Assembly: GCA_041746615.1 (NCBI GenBank)
Contig: JBGTGS010000242.1
Coordinates: 1 to 5,728, forward strand
Direction of reading: 5' to 3'
From: CAMAXB01 sp041746615
GTDB lineage: Bacteria > Verrucomicrobiota > Verrucomicrobiia > Opitutales > Opitutaceae
Length of the DNA stretch: 5,728 nucleotides
The notes beneath the pieces were generated by a model. That model made no database searches. It worked only from the letters and a program-made list of their open reading frames with translations, and was not told the DNA's origin. Of the stretch, positions 1 through 5,728 are shown piece after piece. Positions within the stretch are counted from its first letter, which is position 1; each line of letters begins with the position of its first letter. The translations under genes and the position numbers were made by a program.

Positions 1-159
1 CGCCCAAGATTCGCTACCCGGCTCCCTCAAAAGCGGTGTAGTCCCGACCTTTGGGCAGCTTGAGCCCTGAATCAACGAGTTACACCAGCGCAACTCCCCA
101 GTAGCGGAAGTCGGGCTAACGGCTACACTTCCTTCTAAACTGCTCTGGCCCGATGGGTG
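1..159 (+). ncRNA. Possible structured RNA of unknown identity, may be cut at the window start
   Basis: No reading frame here looks coding: all frames are broken by stops. The stretch does contain nested complementarity. Bases 1-6 can pair with 154-159 (one G-U pair), 36-41 with 123-128 (GTGTAG/CTACAC), and 43-48 with 110-115 (CCCGAC/GTCGGG). Inside these lie two small hairpins, 53-56 with 64-67 (GGGC/GCCC, 7-base loop) and 77-81 with 92-96 (GAGTT/AACTC, 10-base loop). The result is a closed stem topped by a branched end, like a small structural RNA. The G-U pair in the outer stem slightly favours the plus strand. By eye it does not match tRNA, tmRNA, SRP RNA or RNase P RNA. A 6S-like RNA is conceivable but unsupported. 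The pairing was found by hand, with no energy calculation, so this is only a candidate. Confidence 0.3.
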
Positions 160-182
160 CGGGATTTCGATCGGAAGATTTC

Positions 183-200
183 ACGCAGTGATCGCTGCGT
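183..200. terminator. Hairpin between the possible RNA and the sufT stop; weak terminator candidate
   Basis: Bases 183-188 (ACGCAG) and 195-200 (CTGCGT) form a perfect 6-base-pair stem with a 6-base loop. It lies 47 bases past the sufT stop in the minus direction and downstream of the possible plus-strand RNA. No run of T follows closely on either strand, so it does not meet the usual intrinsic terminator pattern. A T-rich stretch at about 231-241 lies too far away on the plus strand. It could mark the end of either transcript or be chance. Confidence 0.25.
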
Positions 201-246
201 TCGGAGCTCGGTGTGCTCTATGACCCAAAGGTTTTCTTTTCTCTGG

Positions 247-780
247 CTACTCCAGCCCGAGTTTCTTCCGGCCCTCGGGGGAAATCATCTGCGGGGTCCA
301 TTGAGGATCCCACACCACGTGAACCTTCGCCGACTCGACGGTGGGCAGGGTGGCGATCTTGCTCCGGGCATCCTCGGCGATGACCGGGCCCATGCCGCAA
401 CCCGGGGCTGTCAGGGTCATCTTAACCTCGACGGCATGCCCGCCGCCCGGAGCCGGCTCCACCACCAGATCGTAGATGAGTCCGAGGTCGACGATGTTCA
501 CCGGTATCTCCGGATCGAAGCAGGTCTTGAGCGCAGCCCACACCGTCTCCTCGCTGAAGTCGCCGCTGATCTTCTCTCCGGCGGTCTCCGCCTCCGGCAC
601 ATGACCGGCGATCGCCCCGGTGTGCTCGCGGTCGATGCGGTAGAGTCCGCAATCGGTGCGCACAGTGACGTTACCGCCCAGGGTCTGCACGATGTAGACG
701 GCGGTGCCGGCAGGCAGGGTGGCGGAATCGCCGGCAGGAATGAGGGTGGCGGGAGTGTCCCGGTCGAGGGTGGTTTCCAT
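247..780 (-). CDS. sufT: SufT, Fe-S cluster assembly accessory protein (MIP18/DUF59 family, long form)
   Basis: The 177-residue product belongs to the long SufT group, proteins tied to maturation of iron-sulfur proteins in the cytoplasm. The N-terminal part (about 1-60) carries the extension seen in long SufT proteins, with the LPAGT and LGGNVTV segments. The MIP18/DUF59 domain follows at about 75-155. Its hallmarks are DPEIPVNIVDLGLIYD (89-104), with conserved Asp98, and TAPGCGMGP (124-132), with conserved Cys128. The C-terminal end, WDPQWTPQMIS then KLGLE, is also typical. The start at 780 is preferred over an upstream in-frame ATG at 864, because the 28 extra residues would come from inside sppA and do not look like the family. 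There is no Shine-Dalgarno sequence before the ATG. It starts 10 bases after the sppA stop, so it is probably co-transcribed with sppA and translationally coupled. No other suf gene is in the window. PaaD-like or Mrp-associated DUF59 proteins are alternatives, but the length and N-terminus favour SufT. Confidence 0.9.
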   Translation of the reverse strand: METTLDRDTPATLIPAGDSATLPAGTAVYIVQTLGGNVTVRTDCGLYRIDREHTGAIAGHVPEAETAGEKISGDFSEETVWAALKTCFDPEIPVNIVDLGLIYDLVVEPAPGGGHAVEVKMTLTAPGCGMGPVIAEDARSKIATLPTVESAKVHVVWDPQWTPQMISPEGRKKLGLE

Positions 781-790
781 GTTTAAAAAA

Positions 791-2599
791 TCAGCGGATG
801 CGCAGATCCACGGGCAGGCGGGCGTACACACCCTTGGGATCATTGAAGCTCTCCAGCAACGCAAACTGGGCCCGGATAGTTTCCATCATGCGACTCTCAA
901 GACCCCCGCGCGCGGGTTTCACCGCAGTTCTGAAACGGCCCAGCAGGTCGCTCAGCGCTTCACTAAAATCCTTCTTACGCGGATACTCGACCAGCCGGTA
1001 GTCCTCACCCAACCCGGCCTCGGCCGCCGCATGGGCGAGGGCATCCTCCAGACCCCCGAGCTCATCGACCAGTCCCAGATTCAGGGCTTCCACACCCGAC
1101 CAGACCCGGCCCTGGGCGATTTCCTCCACCACCGCGCGTTGCAGCCCGCGGGCATCAGCCACCTTGCCCACAAATTCATCGTAGATCCAATCGACCATGC
1201 GCTGGATGACGGCCATCTCCTCGGGGGTTTTCGGCCGTGAGATGGTGAAGGCATCCGCAAAATGCCCGGTCTTAACGCTGTCAAAAGTGATCCCAAGGGT
1301 TTCGTTGGCGAGTCTCTGAATGTCGAAGAGCACCCCAAACACCCCGATGGACCCGGTGACCGTGGAGGGCTCCGCAAAGATGCGGTTGCCGTAGGCGGAA
1401 ATCCAATACCCGCCGGACGCGGCGTAGGAACCCATCGAGACGATCACCGGCTTGCTTTCCCGGGCGAGACGGAGCTCGCGCTGGATGTGCTCTGAGGCCG
1501 AGGCGGAGCCGCCGGGGCTGTTGACACGCAGCACGATGGCCTTGACGTCATCATCCTGGCGGAGCTGCCGAATACGACGGGCGAAGCTGACCCCGCCCAC
1601 GTCACCGCCCAGCCCCTCGCCGTCGACAATCTCACCCTCGGCATACACCACCGCCACATGTCCACCGGAAGCGCCCTTCCCGGATTTCGAGGTCAGCCGG
1701 ATATAGTCACCCATGCCGATCTGCGGAAAAGTTTCCTCGGAATCTCCCACATCCGCACGCTCCTTCAGCTCCGCAATGATCTCGTCGCGGTAGGCCGCGC
1801 GGGTCACCAAATTCGACGCCACAGCGGTTTCGGCCCGCATGATGCCCTCGGCATCGACGATGGCCTGGATCTGGGCCGGTTCCATTCCACGCCCTGCAGC
1901 CACATCAGCCACAATATCCGTCCATAAATCTCCCAGCAGCTGCTCGTACTGCTCACGGTTCTCCGAACTCAGGTCGGTCCGGGTGAAGGGCTCGACCGCC
2001 GACTTGTATTTGCCGACGCGTGTCACCTGGATGCCGATGCCAAACTTCTCGAAGGCGCCGGCAAAAAAGACCGGCTCGCTGGCCAGACCGGGCATGGCGA
2101 TGAGTCCATAGGGATCCAGCACCAGATCGTCCGCCGCCGTGGCGAGATAATATTCGCGGGTGGTCGCCTGTTCCAGGTAGGCCTGCACGGGCTTGCCGGC
2201 GGCCTTGAAGGCAACGATGGCTTTGCGGACCTCTTTGAGGGTCGCGAATCCCGACCCGAAACCCGAGGGCGTCATCTCACCCACCAAAAGCAGTCCCGCG
2301 ATGCGAGGGTCGGAGGCGGCGGCCTCCAGCGCCCGCGTGACCTCCAGTAACTGCAGCGAAGCCGGCTCCCCTCCCCCGGTGATGGCCTGGATGATCATGG
2401 CCCCGTCCAGCTGCACCGGTGCATCGGTGATGTTCACCGAAAGATCGAAGACCAGATAAGCCCCATCCTCGATCGGCACCGGCTTGTTCCCGAGGGCGGC
2501 GATGACCCCAAGAAAACCGATGAAGATGAAGGTTGCCCCGAAGGTGAATAGCAGGAGCGCCGCAAACGCACCCAGCATCGAGGTAAGAAAATTCTTCAT
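791..2599 (-). CDS. sppA: Signal peptide peptidase SppA, 67K type (protease IV, family S49)
   Basis: SppA is an inner-membrane serine protease that degrades signal peptides left in the membrane after secretion, with its active site on the periplasmic side. This 602-residue protein is close to the E. coli length of about 618. Residues about 8-37 form one hydrophobic anchor. The N-terminal S49 repeat (about 45-290) contains GKYKSAVEPF, whose Lys199 matches the general base Lys209 of E. coli. The C-terminal S49 repeat (about 312-525) has RVNSPGGSASASE (358-370) and SMGSYAASGGYWIS (388-401), where Ser395 matches nucleophile Ser409. TVTGSIGVFGV and QGRVWSG follow as in the family. The Ser/Lys dyad across the two repeats is complete, so the enzyme should be active. 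The ATG at 2599 gives a normal anchor. Upstream, an AGGG on the minus strand is only a weak ribosome site. It is the first gene of the minus-strand unit with sufT. Confidence 0.96.
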   Translation of the reverse strand: MKNFLTSMLGAFAALLLFTFGATFIFIGFLGVIAALGNKPVPIEDGAYLVFDLSVNITDAPVQLDGAMIIQAITGGGEPASLQLLEVTRALEAAASDPRIAGLLLVGEMTPSGFGSGFATLKEVRKAIVAFKAAGKPVQAYLEQATTREYYLATAADDLVLDPYGLIAMPGLASEPVFFAGAFEKFGIGIQVTRVGKYKSAVEPFTRTDLSSENREQYEQLLGDLWTDIVADVAAGRGMEPAQIQAIVDAEGIMRAETAVASNLVTRAAYRDEIIAELKERADVGDSEETFPQIGMGDYIRLTSKSGKGASGGHVAVVYAEGEIVDGEGLGGDVGGVSFARRIRQLRQDDDVKAIVLRVNSPGGSASASEHIQRELRLARESKPVIVSMGSYAASGGYWISAYGNRIFAEPSTVTGSIGVFGVLFDIQRLANETLGITFDSVKTGHFADAFTISRPKTPEEMAVIQRMVDWIYDEFVGKVADARGLQRAVVEEIAQGRVWSGVEALNLGLVDELGGLEDALAHAAAEAGLGEDYRLVEYPRKKDFSEALSDLLGRFRTAVKPARGGLESRMMETIRAQFALLESFNDPKGVYARLPVDLRIR

Positions 2600-2745
2600 G
2601 CAGACACCCTAGGCGGTGCCCGCCCATCAGCCAGTCCAAAGAAACAGCCCCCCGAAAGGCCCTCGTCGCCGGAATGTCACCCGCGCCGCCGCCTTTGCCT
2701 TTGAAAGTTTGCACCCGGGGCACAGGGTGACATCCTCCCTCATCC
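2600..2745. promoter_or_regulatory. Divergent intergenic region between sppA and the unknown plus-strand gene
   Basis: These 146 bases separate two genes read away from each other, so promoters for both units must lie here or inside the genes. I find no convincing -35/-10 pair for either side; a TTGAAA at 2701-2706 is the only hexamer resembling a -35 box. The 3' part before the ATG at 2746 is pyrimidine-rich (CATCCTCCCTCATCC) and gives no Shine-Dalgarno sequence. The nearest purine-rich run, AGGGTGA at 2724-2730, is about 15 bases upstream of the start and is part of the inverted repeat described separately. Confidence 0.5.
2674..2733. repeat. Perfect 9-base inverted repeat, candidate operator
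   Basis: ATGTCACCC at 2674-2682 is matched exactly by its reverse complement GGGTGACAT at 2725-2733, with 42 bases between. The arms are about 51 bases apart centre to centre, near five turns of the helix, so a protein could bind both on the same face. The right arm ends 12 bases before the ATG at 2746. This could be a two-site operator controlling both directions, or the foot of a long leader hairpin. A 9-base match of this kind in about 146 bases is not very rare by chance (a few percent by rough estimate). Confidence 0.3.
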
Positions 2746-4239
2746 ATGAGCGAAGAAAACAACCTGCTCACCACGAACCGCAAGGCGCTGACGATCAATC
2801 TGAACGAGCAGCAATACGGCACCTTTGCCGAGATCGGGGCCGGGCAGGAGGTGGCGCGCATGTTTTTCCAGGCCGGAGGTGCCGCCGGCACCATCGCCAA
2901 ATCCATGTCGGCTTACGACATGACCTTCAGCGACTCGATCTATGGCAAGGCGCCCCGCTATGTTTCGCAGGAGCGACTCAGCACCATGCTCGATCATGAG
3001 TACGCCCTCCTTAACGAACGGCTGAGTGAGAAGCGCGGCGATCGCAGCACGTTCTTTGTCTTTGCCGACACCGTCACCACCAAGAGTTTCAGCGCCGGCA
3101 CCAGCGATGCCCACGGCTGGATGGGGATTCGCTTTCAGACCGAACCCCTGGCTGATCCGAGTGAAATCATCATCCATGTACGAATGTGGGACAAGGAGAA
3201 CCTCCTCCAGCAGCACGCCCTTGGCATCATCGGGGTCAACCTCATCTACGGTGCCTATCACTATCTCAACGATCCACGCAAACTGGTGCAGTCCCTGGCG
3301 GACAACATCAGCCGGGATCGCATCGAGATCGACATGATCAAATTCACCGGCCCAGCATTCCAGGGCGTGGACAACCGGTTGATGGCGCTGCAGCTGGTCG
3401 AGCTGGGCCTGACCCACGCCATCATGTTCGGCCGGGCTGGCGAGGTGCTGCAGCCCTCCGAGGTGCTTTATCGCAAGGCGATCATGGTCGAGCGCGGCAG
3501 CTTCCGGCCGGTCACCAACGTGAATGTCGACATGCTGAACTGCGCCTGCGCCCAGTTCATGCAGGAGCCCCCGGTCAAGGGCAAGGAACTGGTGGTGCTC
3601 ATGGAGATCACCATGAACAACCTGCTCGCCTCGGGTGAGCTGGACGCCCAGGACTTCCTCTCCCGGGTCGATCTGCTCTCCGACATCGGCTTCACGGTGC
3701 TGATATCGAACTACCCGGAATTTTACCGGCTGACCACTTACTTTCGCCGTTACACCAAGGAGATGATCGGCGTGGCCATGGGTATCAACAACCTCCTCGA
3801 AGTCTTCAACGAGCGCTACTACGACAACCTCGAGGGCGGCATTCTCGAGTCCTTCGGCCGGCTGTTCCGCAACGCGGTCAAGCTCTACATCTACCCCATC
3901 CAGCGCGCCGCTTACGACCGCCACCTTGAGGACGGTCAGACCTCATCGGAAGCCGCTGCAAATTCCGCCGGTTCCTTGTCCGACCAGGTGCTCATCACCG
4001 CGAAAAACCTTCAGGTGAGCAAACACCTCCGCAATCTCTACGCCCATCTGCTCGAAAACCAATATATCGACTGCATCGTGGGCTACAACCCGGCCATCCT
4101 GAACATTTTCTCGCGGGATGTGCTCCAACGCATCACCACCGGTGATCCCACCTGGGAGGAAATGGTCCCGGCCCCGGTGGCCGTGGCCATCAAGACGCGG
4201 GGCCTCTTTGGTTATCAGGCCCAGGCCGGGGCCGCCTGA
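2746..4239 (+). CDS. Conserved protein of unknown function, soluble, 497 residues
   Basis: I do not recognise a characterised function. The sequence looks like a well-conserved cytoplasmic protein: no signal peptide and no clear membrane segment. The N-terminus (about 1-20) has NLLTTNRKALTINL, followed by a glycine-rich stretch, GTFAEIGAGQEVARMFFQAG at 25-44 then GAAGTIAKSMSAYDMTFSD. Its small-residue content recalls a nucleotide or cofactor loop, but it matches no standard P-loop or Rossmann motif. Later segments include FVFADTV (104-110), HGWMGIRFQ (123-131), FTGPAFQGVDNRLM (200-213), VNVDMLNCAC (259-268, with Cys266 and Cys268) and ISNYPEFYRL (320-329). The C-terminal third is rich in aromatic and charged residues and ends in an Ala-rich tail. 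From memory, relatives carry conflicting automatic names (TonB-dependent receptor, nicotinate-nucleotide adenylyltransferase). Neither fits: there is no signal peptide or barrel, and no HxGH motif. The start at 2746 keeps the likely family N-terminus but lacks a good ribosome site. It is followed 12 bases later by the DUF4336 gene, so they are probably one operon. Confidence 0.85.
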   Translation: MSEENNLLTTNRKALTINLNEQQYGTFAEIGAGQEVARMFFQAGGAAGTIAKSMSAYDMTFSDSIYGKAPRYVSQERLSTMLDHEYALLNERLSEKRGDRSTFFVFADTVTTKSFSAGTSDAHGWMGIRFQTEPLADPSEIIIHVRMWDKENLLQQHALGIIGVNLIYGAYHYLNDPRKLVQSLADNISRDRIEIDMIKFTGPAFQGVDNRLMALQLVELGLTHAIMFGRAGEVLQPSEVLYRKAIMVERGSFRPVTNVNVDMLNCACAQFMQEPPVKGKELVVLMEITMNNLLASGELDAQDFLSRVDLLSDIGFTVLISNYPEFYRLTTYFRRYTKEMIGVAMGINNLLEVFNERYYDNLEGGILESFGRLFRNAVKLYIYPIQRAAYDRHLEDGQTSSEAAANSAGSLSDQVLITAKNLQVSKHLRNLYAHLLENQYIDCIVGYNPAILNIFSRDVLQRITTGDPTWEEMVPAPVAVAIKTRGLFGYQAQAGAA

Positions 4240-4251
4240 GCCCCCGCACGC

Positions 4252-4950
4252 ATGGGTATGTCCGCCGTCATGCTCAAAGCGGTTGCCAAGGGCCTCTGGG
4301 AACGGAACGAACCCCTGGTGGTCCTCGGCATGCCGCTCGGACACCGCATGACCGTGGTCCACCTCGCAGATGGCAGCCTGTGGGTTCACTCACCGGTCGC
4401 ATGGACACCGGCGCTCGCGGACTCGCTGGCCGCCATCGGTCCCGTCGCCCACATCATCGCGCCCAACCGCATGCATGATACGTTTCTGGAAAGCTGGTTC
4501 AGTGCGTATCCGCAGGCCCGATTTCACGGAGCGCCGGGGCTGCAACAGGATCGGCCCGACCTCGCGTTCACCGACGTCCTCGGCGAACAGCCCGATCCGG
4601 CCTGGGCGGGATTGATTGATCACCACGCCATCCAAGGGATCCCCCGGGTCAACGAGGTGGTCTGTCTCCACCAACCCAGCCGCACCCTGATTATCGCGGA
4701 TCTGGCCTTCAATCTCGGCTCCGACCTGCCGCTGTTATCACGCACGCTTTTAAGGCTCAACGACTGCCTGGACCGCTTCGGTCCGTCCCGCCTGTTCCGC
4801 TCGACCATCAAGGATCACCAGGCCTTCCGCGCTTCGATCGACCGGGTGCTGGCCGCGGACTTTGACCGCGTGCTGGTCGGCCACGGACGCAACCTCGATA
4901 CCGGCGGCAAGGCCGCCCTGCGCGAGGCCTTCCTGTTCCTCGGCGGATGA
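4252..4950 (+). CDS. DUF4336 family protein, metallo-beta-lactamase-like fold
   Basis: The 232-residue product matches the DUF4336 pattern: a short N-terminal segment ending PLVVLGMPLGHRMTVVHLAD (21-40), then LWVHSPVAWTP (43-53), a GPVAHIIAPNRMHDTFL block (63-79), AYPQARFHGAPGL (85-97), a WAGLIDHHAIQG segment (118-129), and HQPSRTLIIADLAFNL (140-155). DUF4336 proteins look like shortened relatives of the metallo-beta-lactamase fold. If so, Asp150 and His211 (in VGHGRNL) sit where two metal ligands usually do, but the classic HxHxDH motif is missing: only Asn72 and His75 lie in the matching block. Metal binding and catalysis are therefore uncertain. No substrate is known to me. The start may be the ATG at 4252 or the one at 4258; neither has a clear Shine-Dalgarno sequence. 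It begins 12 bases after the unknown gene and ends 64 bases before the DapF-like gene. Confidence 0.82.
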   Translation: MGMSAVMLKAVAKGLWERNEPLVVLGMPLGHRMTVVHLADGSLWVHSPVAWTPALADSLAAIGPVAHIIAPNRMHDTFLESWFSAYPQARFHGAPGLQQDRPDLAFTDVLGEQPDPAWAGLIDHHAIQGIPRVNEVVCLHQPSRTLIIADLAFNLGSDLPLLSRTLLRLNDCLDRFGPSRLFRSTIKDHQAFRASIDRVLAADFDRVLVGHGRNLDTGGKAALREAFLFLGG

Positions 4951-4953
4951 CCC

Positions 4954-4969
4954 GCGCGATATTCCGCGC
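4954..4969. other. Small GC hairpin between the DUF4336 and dapF-like genes
   Basis: Bases 4954-4958 (GCGCG) and 4965-4969 (CGCGC) form a 5-base-pair stem with a 6-base loop, four bases after the stop codon of the DUF4336 gene. No T-run follows, so it is unlikely to be a strong terminator. It could be a transcript-stabilising or attenuating hairpin within an operon, or chance in GC-rich DNA. Confidence 0.2.
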
Positions 4970-5014
4970 TTCCGTGACGACAGGAAATCCGCTTGGCTCC
5001 GTTTTCATCCACGC

Positions 5015-5728
5015 ATGCGCTTCCACAAATACCACGCTCTCGGCAACGACTACATCGTGCTCAACCCGGCTGATTTCCCGGACCTGGCAGTTCCCTCCAC
5101 GGATCAGATCCGGGTGATCTGTCACCGCAACTTTGGGGTCGGGTCCGACGGCATCCTCTGGGGCCCGCTCCCCTCGGAACAAAGCGAGTTCGGCCTGCGG
5201 ATCTTCAATCCCGACGGCTCCGAGGCGGAAAAGTCGGGCAACGGGCTCCGCATCTTTTCCCGTTTTCTGTGGGACCAGGGTTTGGTGAAAAACCCCGTTT
5301 TCACCATCGAGACACCCGGCGGCCAGGTGCAGTCGGTCATCAAGGAAGAGGGCCGGCTTATCACCGTCGCCATGGGCCGGGTGAGTTTCGACAGTGCGAA
5401 AATCCCGGTGGCAGGTCCCGTTCGAGAGGTGATCAACGAATCCATCACCCTTCGCGACCGCACCTTCACTTATTGCGCGGCCACGATCGGCAACCCCCAC
5501 TGCGTAATTCCGCTGCCCGGAATCTCCGAGTCACTCGCCCGCGAGTTTGGGCCGGAGCTGGAGACCCACGCGAATTTCCCGCGCAAGACCAACGTGCAGT
5601 TCCTTCAGGTGATCGACCGTGCCAACATCCGCATCGAAATCTGGGAGCGCGGGGCCGGCTACACCCTCGCCTCCGGCAGCAGCTCGAGCGCCGCCGCCGC
5701 CGTCGCCCACAAGCTGGGACTGGTGGAC
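5015..5728 (+). CDS. dapF: Diaminopimelate epimerase (DapF)-family protein with both catalytic cysteines replaced by serine; 3' end outside window
   Basis: DapF interconverts LL- and meso-diaminopimelate for lysine and peptidoglycan synthesis, using two cysteines as acid and base. The 238 residues visible, open to the last base, cover both halves of the pseudo-symmetric fold; the family is usually about 275 long. Conserved pocket residues are present: Asn11 in HALGND, Asn65 in FNPDGSE, Asn160 in GNPHC, Asn193 in KTNVQF and Glu211-Arg212 in WERGAG. The first cysteine motif (normally EMCGNG) reads EKSGNG, with Ser74 (codon TCG). The second (normally TLACGTGACA) reads TLASGSSSSA, with Ser220 (codon TCC); the second cysteine of that motif is also Ser (225). 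Remaining cysteines (36, 154, 163) are not at catalytic positions. There are no stops or frameshifts. The start at 5015 fits the family N-terminus, and no in-frame start lies between it and the previous stop. No Shine-Dalgarno is visible. It could be a serine-based epimerase, an enzyme on another amino acid, or inactive. The symbol reflects family, not proven function. Confidence 0.88.
   Translation, partial: MRFHKYHALGNDYIVLNPADFPDLAVPSTDQIRVICHRNFGVGSDGILWGPLPSEQSEFGLRIFNPDGSEAEKSGNGLRIFSRFLWDQGLVKNPVFTIETPGGQVQSVIKEEGRLITVAMGRVSFDSAKIPVAGPVREVINESITLRDRTFTYCAATIGNPHCVIPLPGISESLAREFGPELETHANFPRKTNVQFLQVIDRANIRIEIWERGAGYTLASGSSSSAAAAVAHKLGLVD

Noticed and set aside
53..67. Resemblance of GGGCAGCTTGAGCCC to a strand of RNase P RNA (GGCUGCUUGAGCC)
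   Set aside because: The flanking conserved RNase P blocks (the GAUGAAUGACUG-type and ACAGAACCCGGCUUA-type segments) are absent, so the match is probably chance.
1..70. End of an upstream plus-strand protein (open frames to stops at 61-63 or 68-70)
   Set aside because: About 20 codons cannot be judged; neither frame shows a recognisable protein end, and the stretch takes part in the RNA-like pairing. An upstream gene end cannot be fully excluded.
165..176. Near-palindrome TTTCGATCGGAA
   Set aside because: One pair is only a T-G mismatch, it is short, and no promoter or gene start lies beside it to make it a likely operator.
157..786. Plus-strand open frame of 209 codons
   Set aside because: It is antisense to sufT, which has clear family motifs. 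The translation is Arg/Gly/His-rich and resembles nothing.
247..864. Longer sufT starting at 864
   Set aside because: The extra 28 residues overlap the sppA coding region and do not fit the SufT family N-terminus; the start at 780 does.
2740..3924. Long minus-strand open frame of 394 codons opposite the unknown gene
   Set aside because: It lies antisense to a gene with coherent protein features, and its translation is His/Val/Asp-rich with no recognisable motifs. This is the usual shadow of a GC-rich gene.

Overview
The window is GC-rich and gene-dense. It carries a two-gene unit on the minus strand (sppA then sufT) and, divergent from it, a three-gene run on the plus strand: a conserved protein of unknown function, a DUF4336 protein, and a diaminopimelate epimerase (DapF)-like gene cut by the window end. 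The membrane-anchored 67K-type SppA and the DapF-family gene fit a Gram-negative, diaminopimelate-using bacterium. I lean weakly towards Verrucomicrobiota or a relative because of the gene mix and the poor Shine-Dalgarno sequences. Nothing in the sequence proves that.

Layout. Positions 1-246 hold no convincing gene, but about 1-159 can fold into a compact nested structure and may be an unidentified small RNA. Positions 247-780 (minus) are sufT, an Fe-S assembly accessory protein of the MIP18/DUF59 family. Positions 791-2599 (minus) are sppA, signal peptide peptidase, with its Lys/Ser dyad intact; the two genes are 10 bases apart and run sppA to sufT. Positions 2600-2745 are the divergent intergenic region, with a perfect 9-base inverted repeat. 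Positions 2746-4239 (plus) encode a 497-residue soluble protein of unknown function. Positions 4252-4950 (plus) encode a DUF4336 protein with a degenerate metallo-beta-lactamase-like pattern. Positions 5015-5728 (plus) encode the DapF-like protein.

The standout is the last gene. It has the whole DapF framework (Asn11, Asn65, Asn160, Asn193, Glu211-Arg212), but both cysteines that act as acid and base in known DapF enzymes are serines here (Ser74 and Ser220). The changes are symmetrical and the rest of the pocket is kept, so this looks like a distinct, selected active site rather than decay. It may not be the housekeeping epimerase. The two genes upstream, one of unknown function, may share its pathway, but only gene order suggests this. 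I see no mobile elements, CRISPR arrays or tRNA genes.
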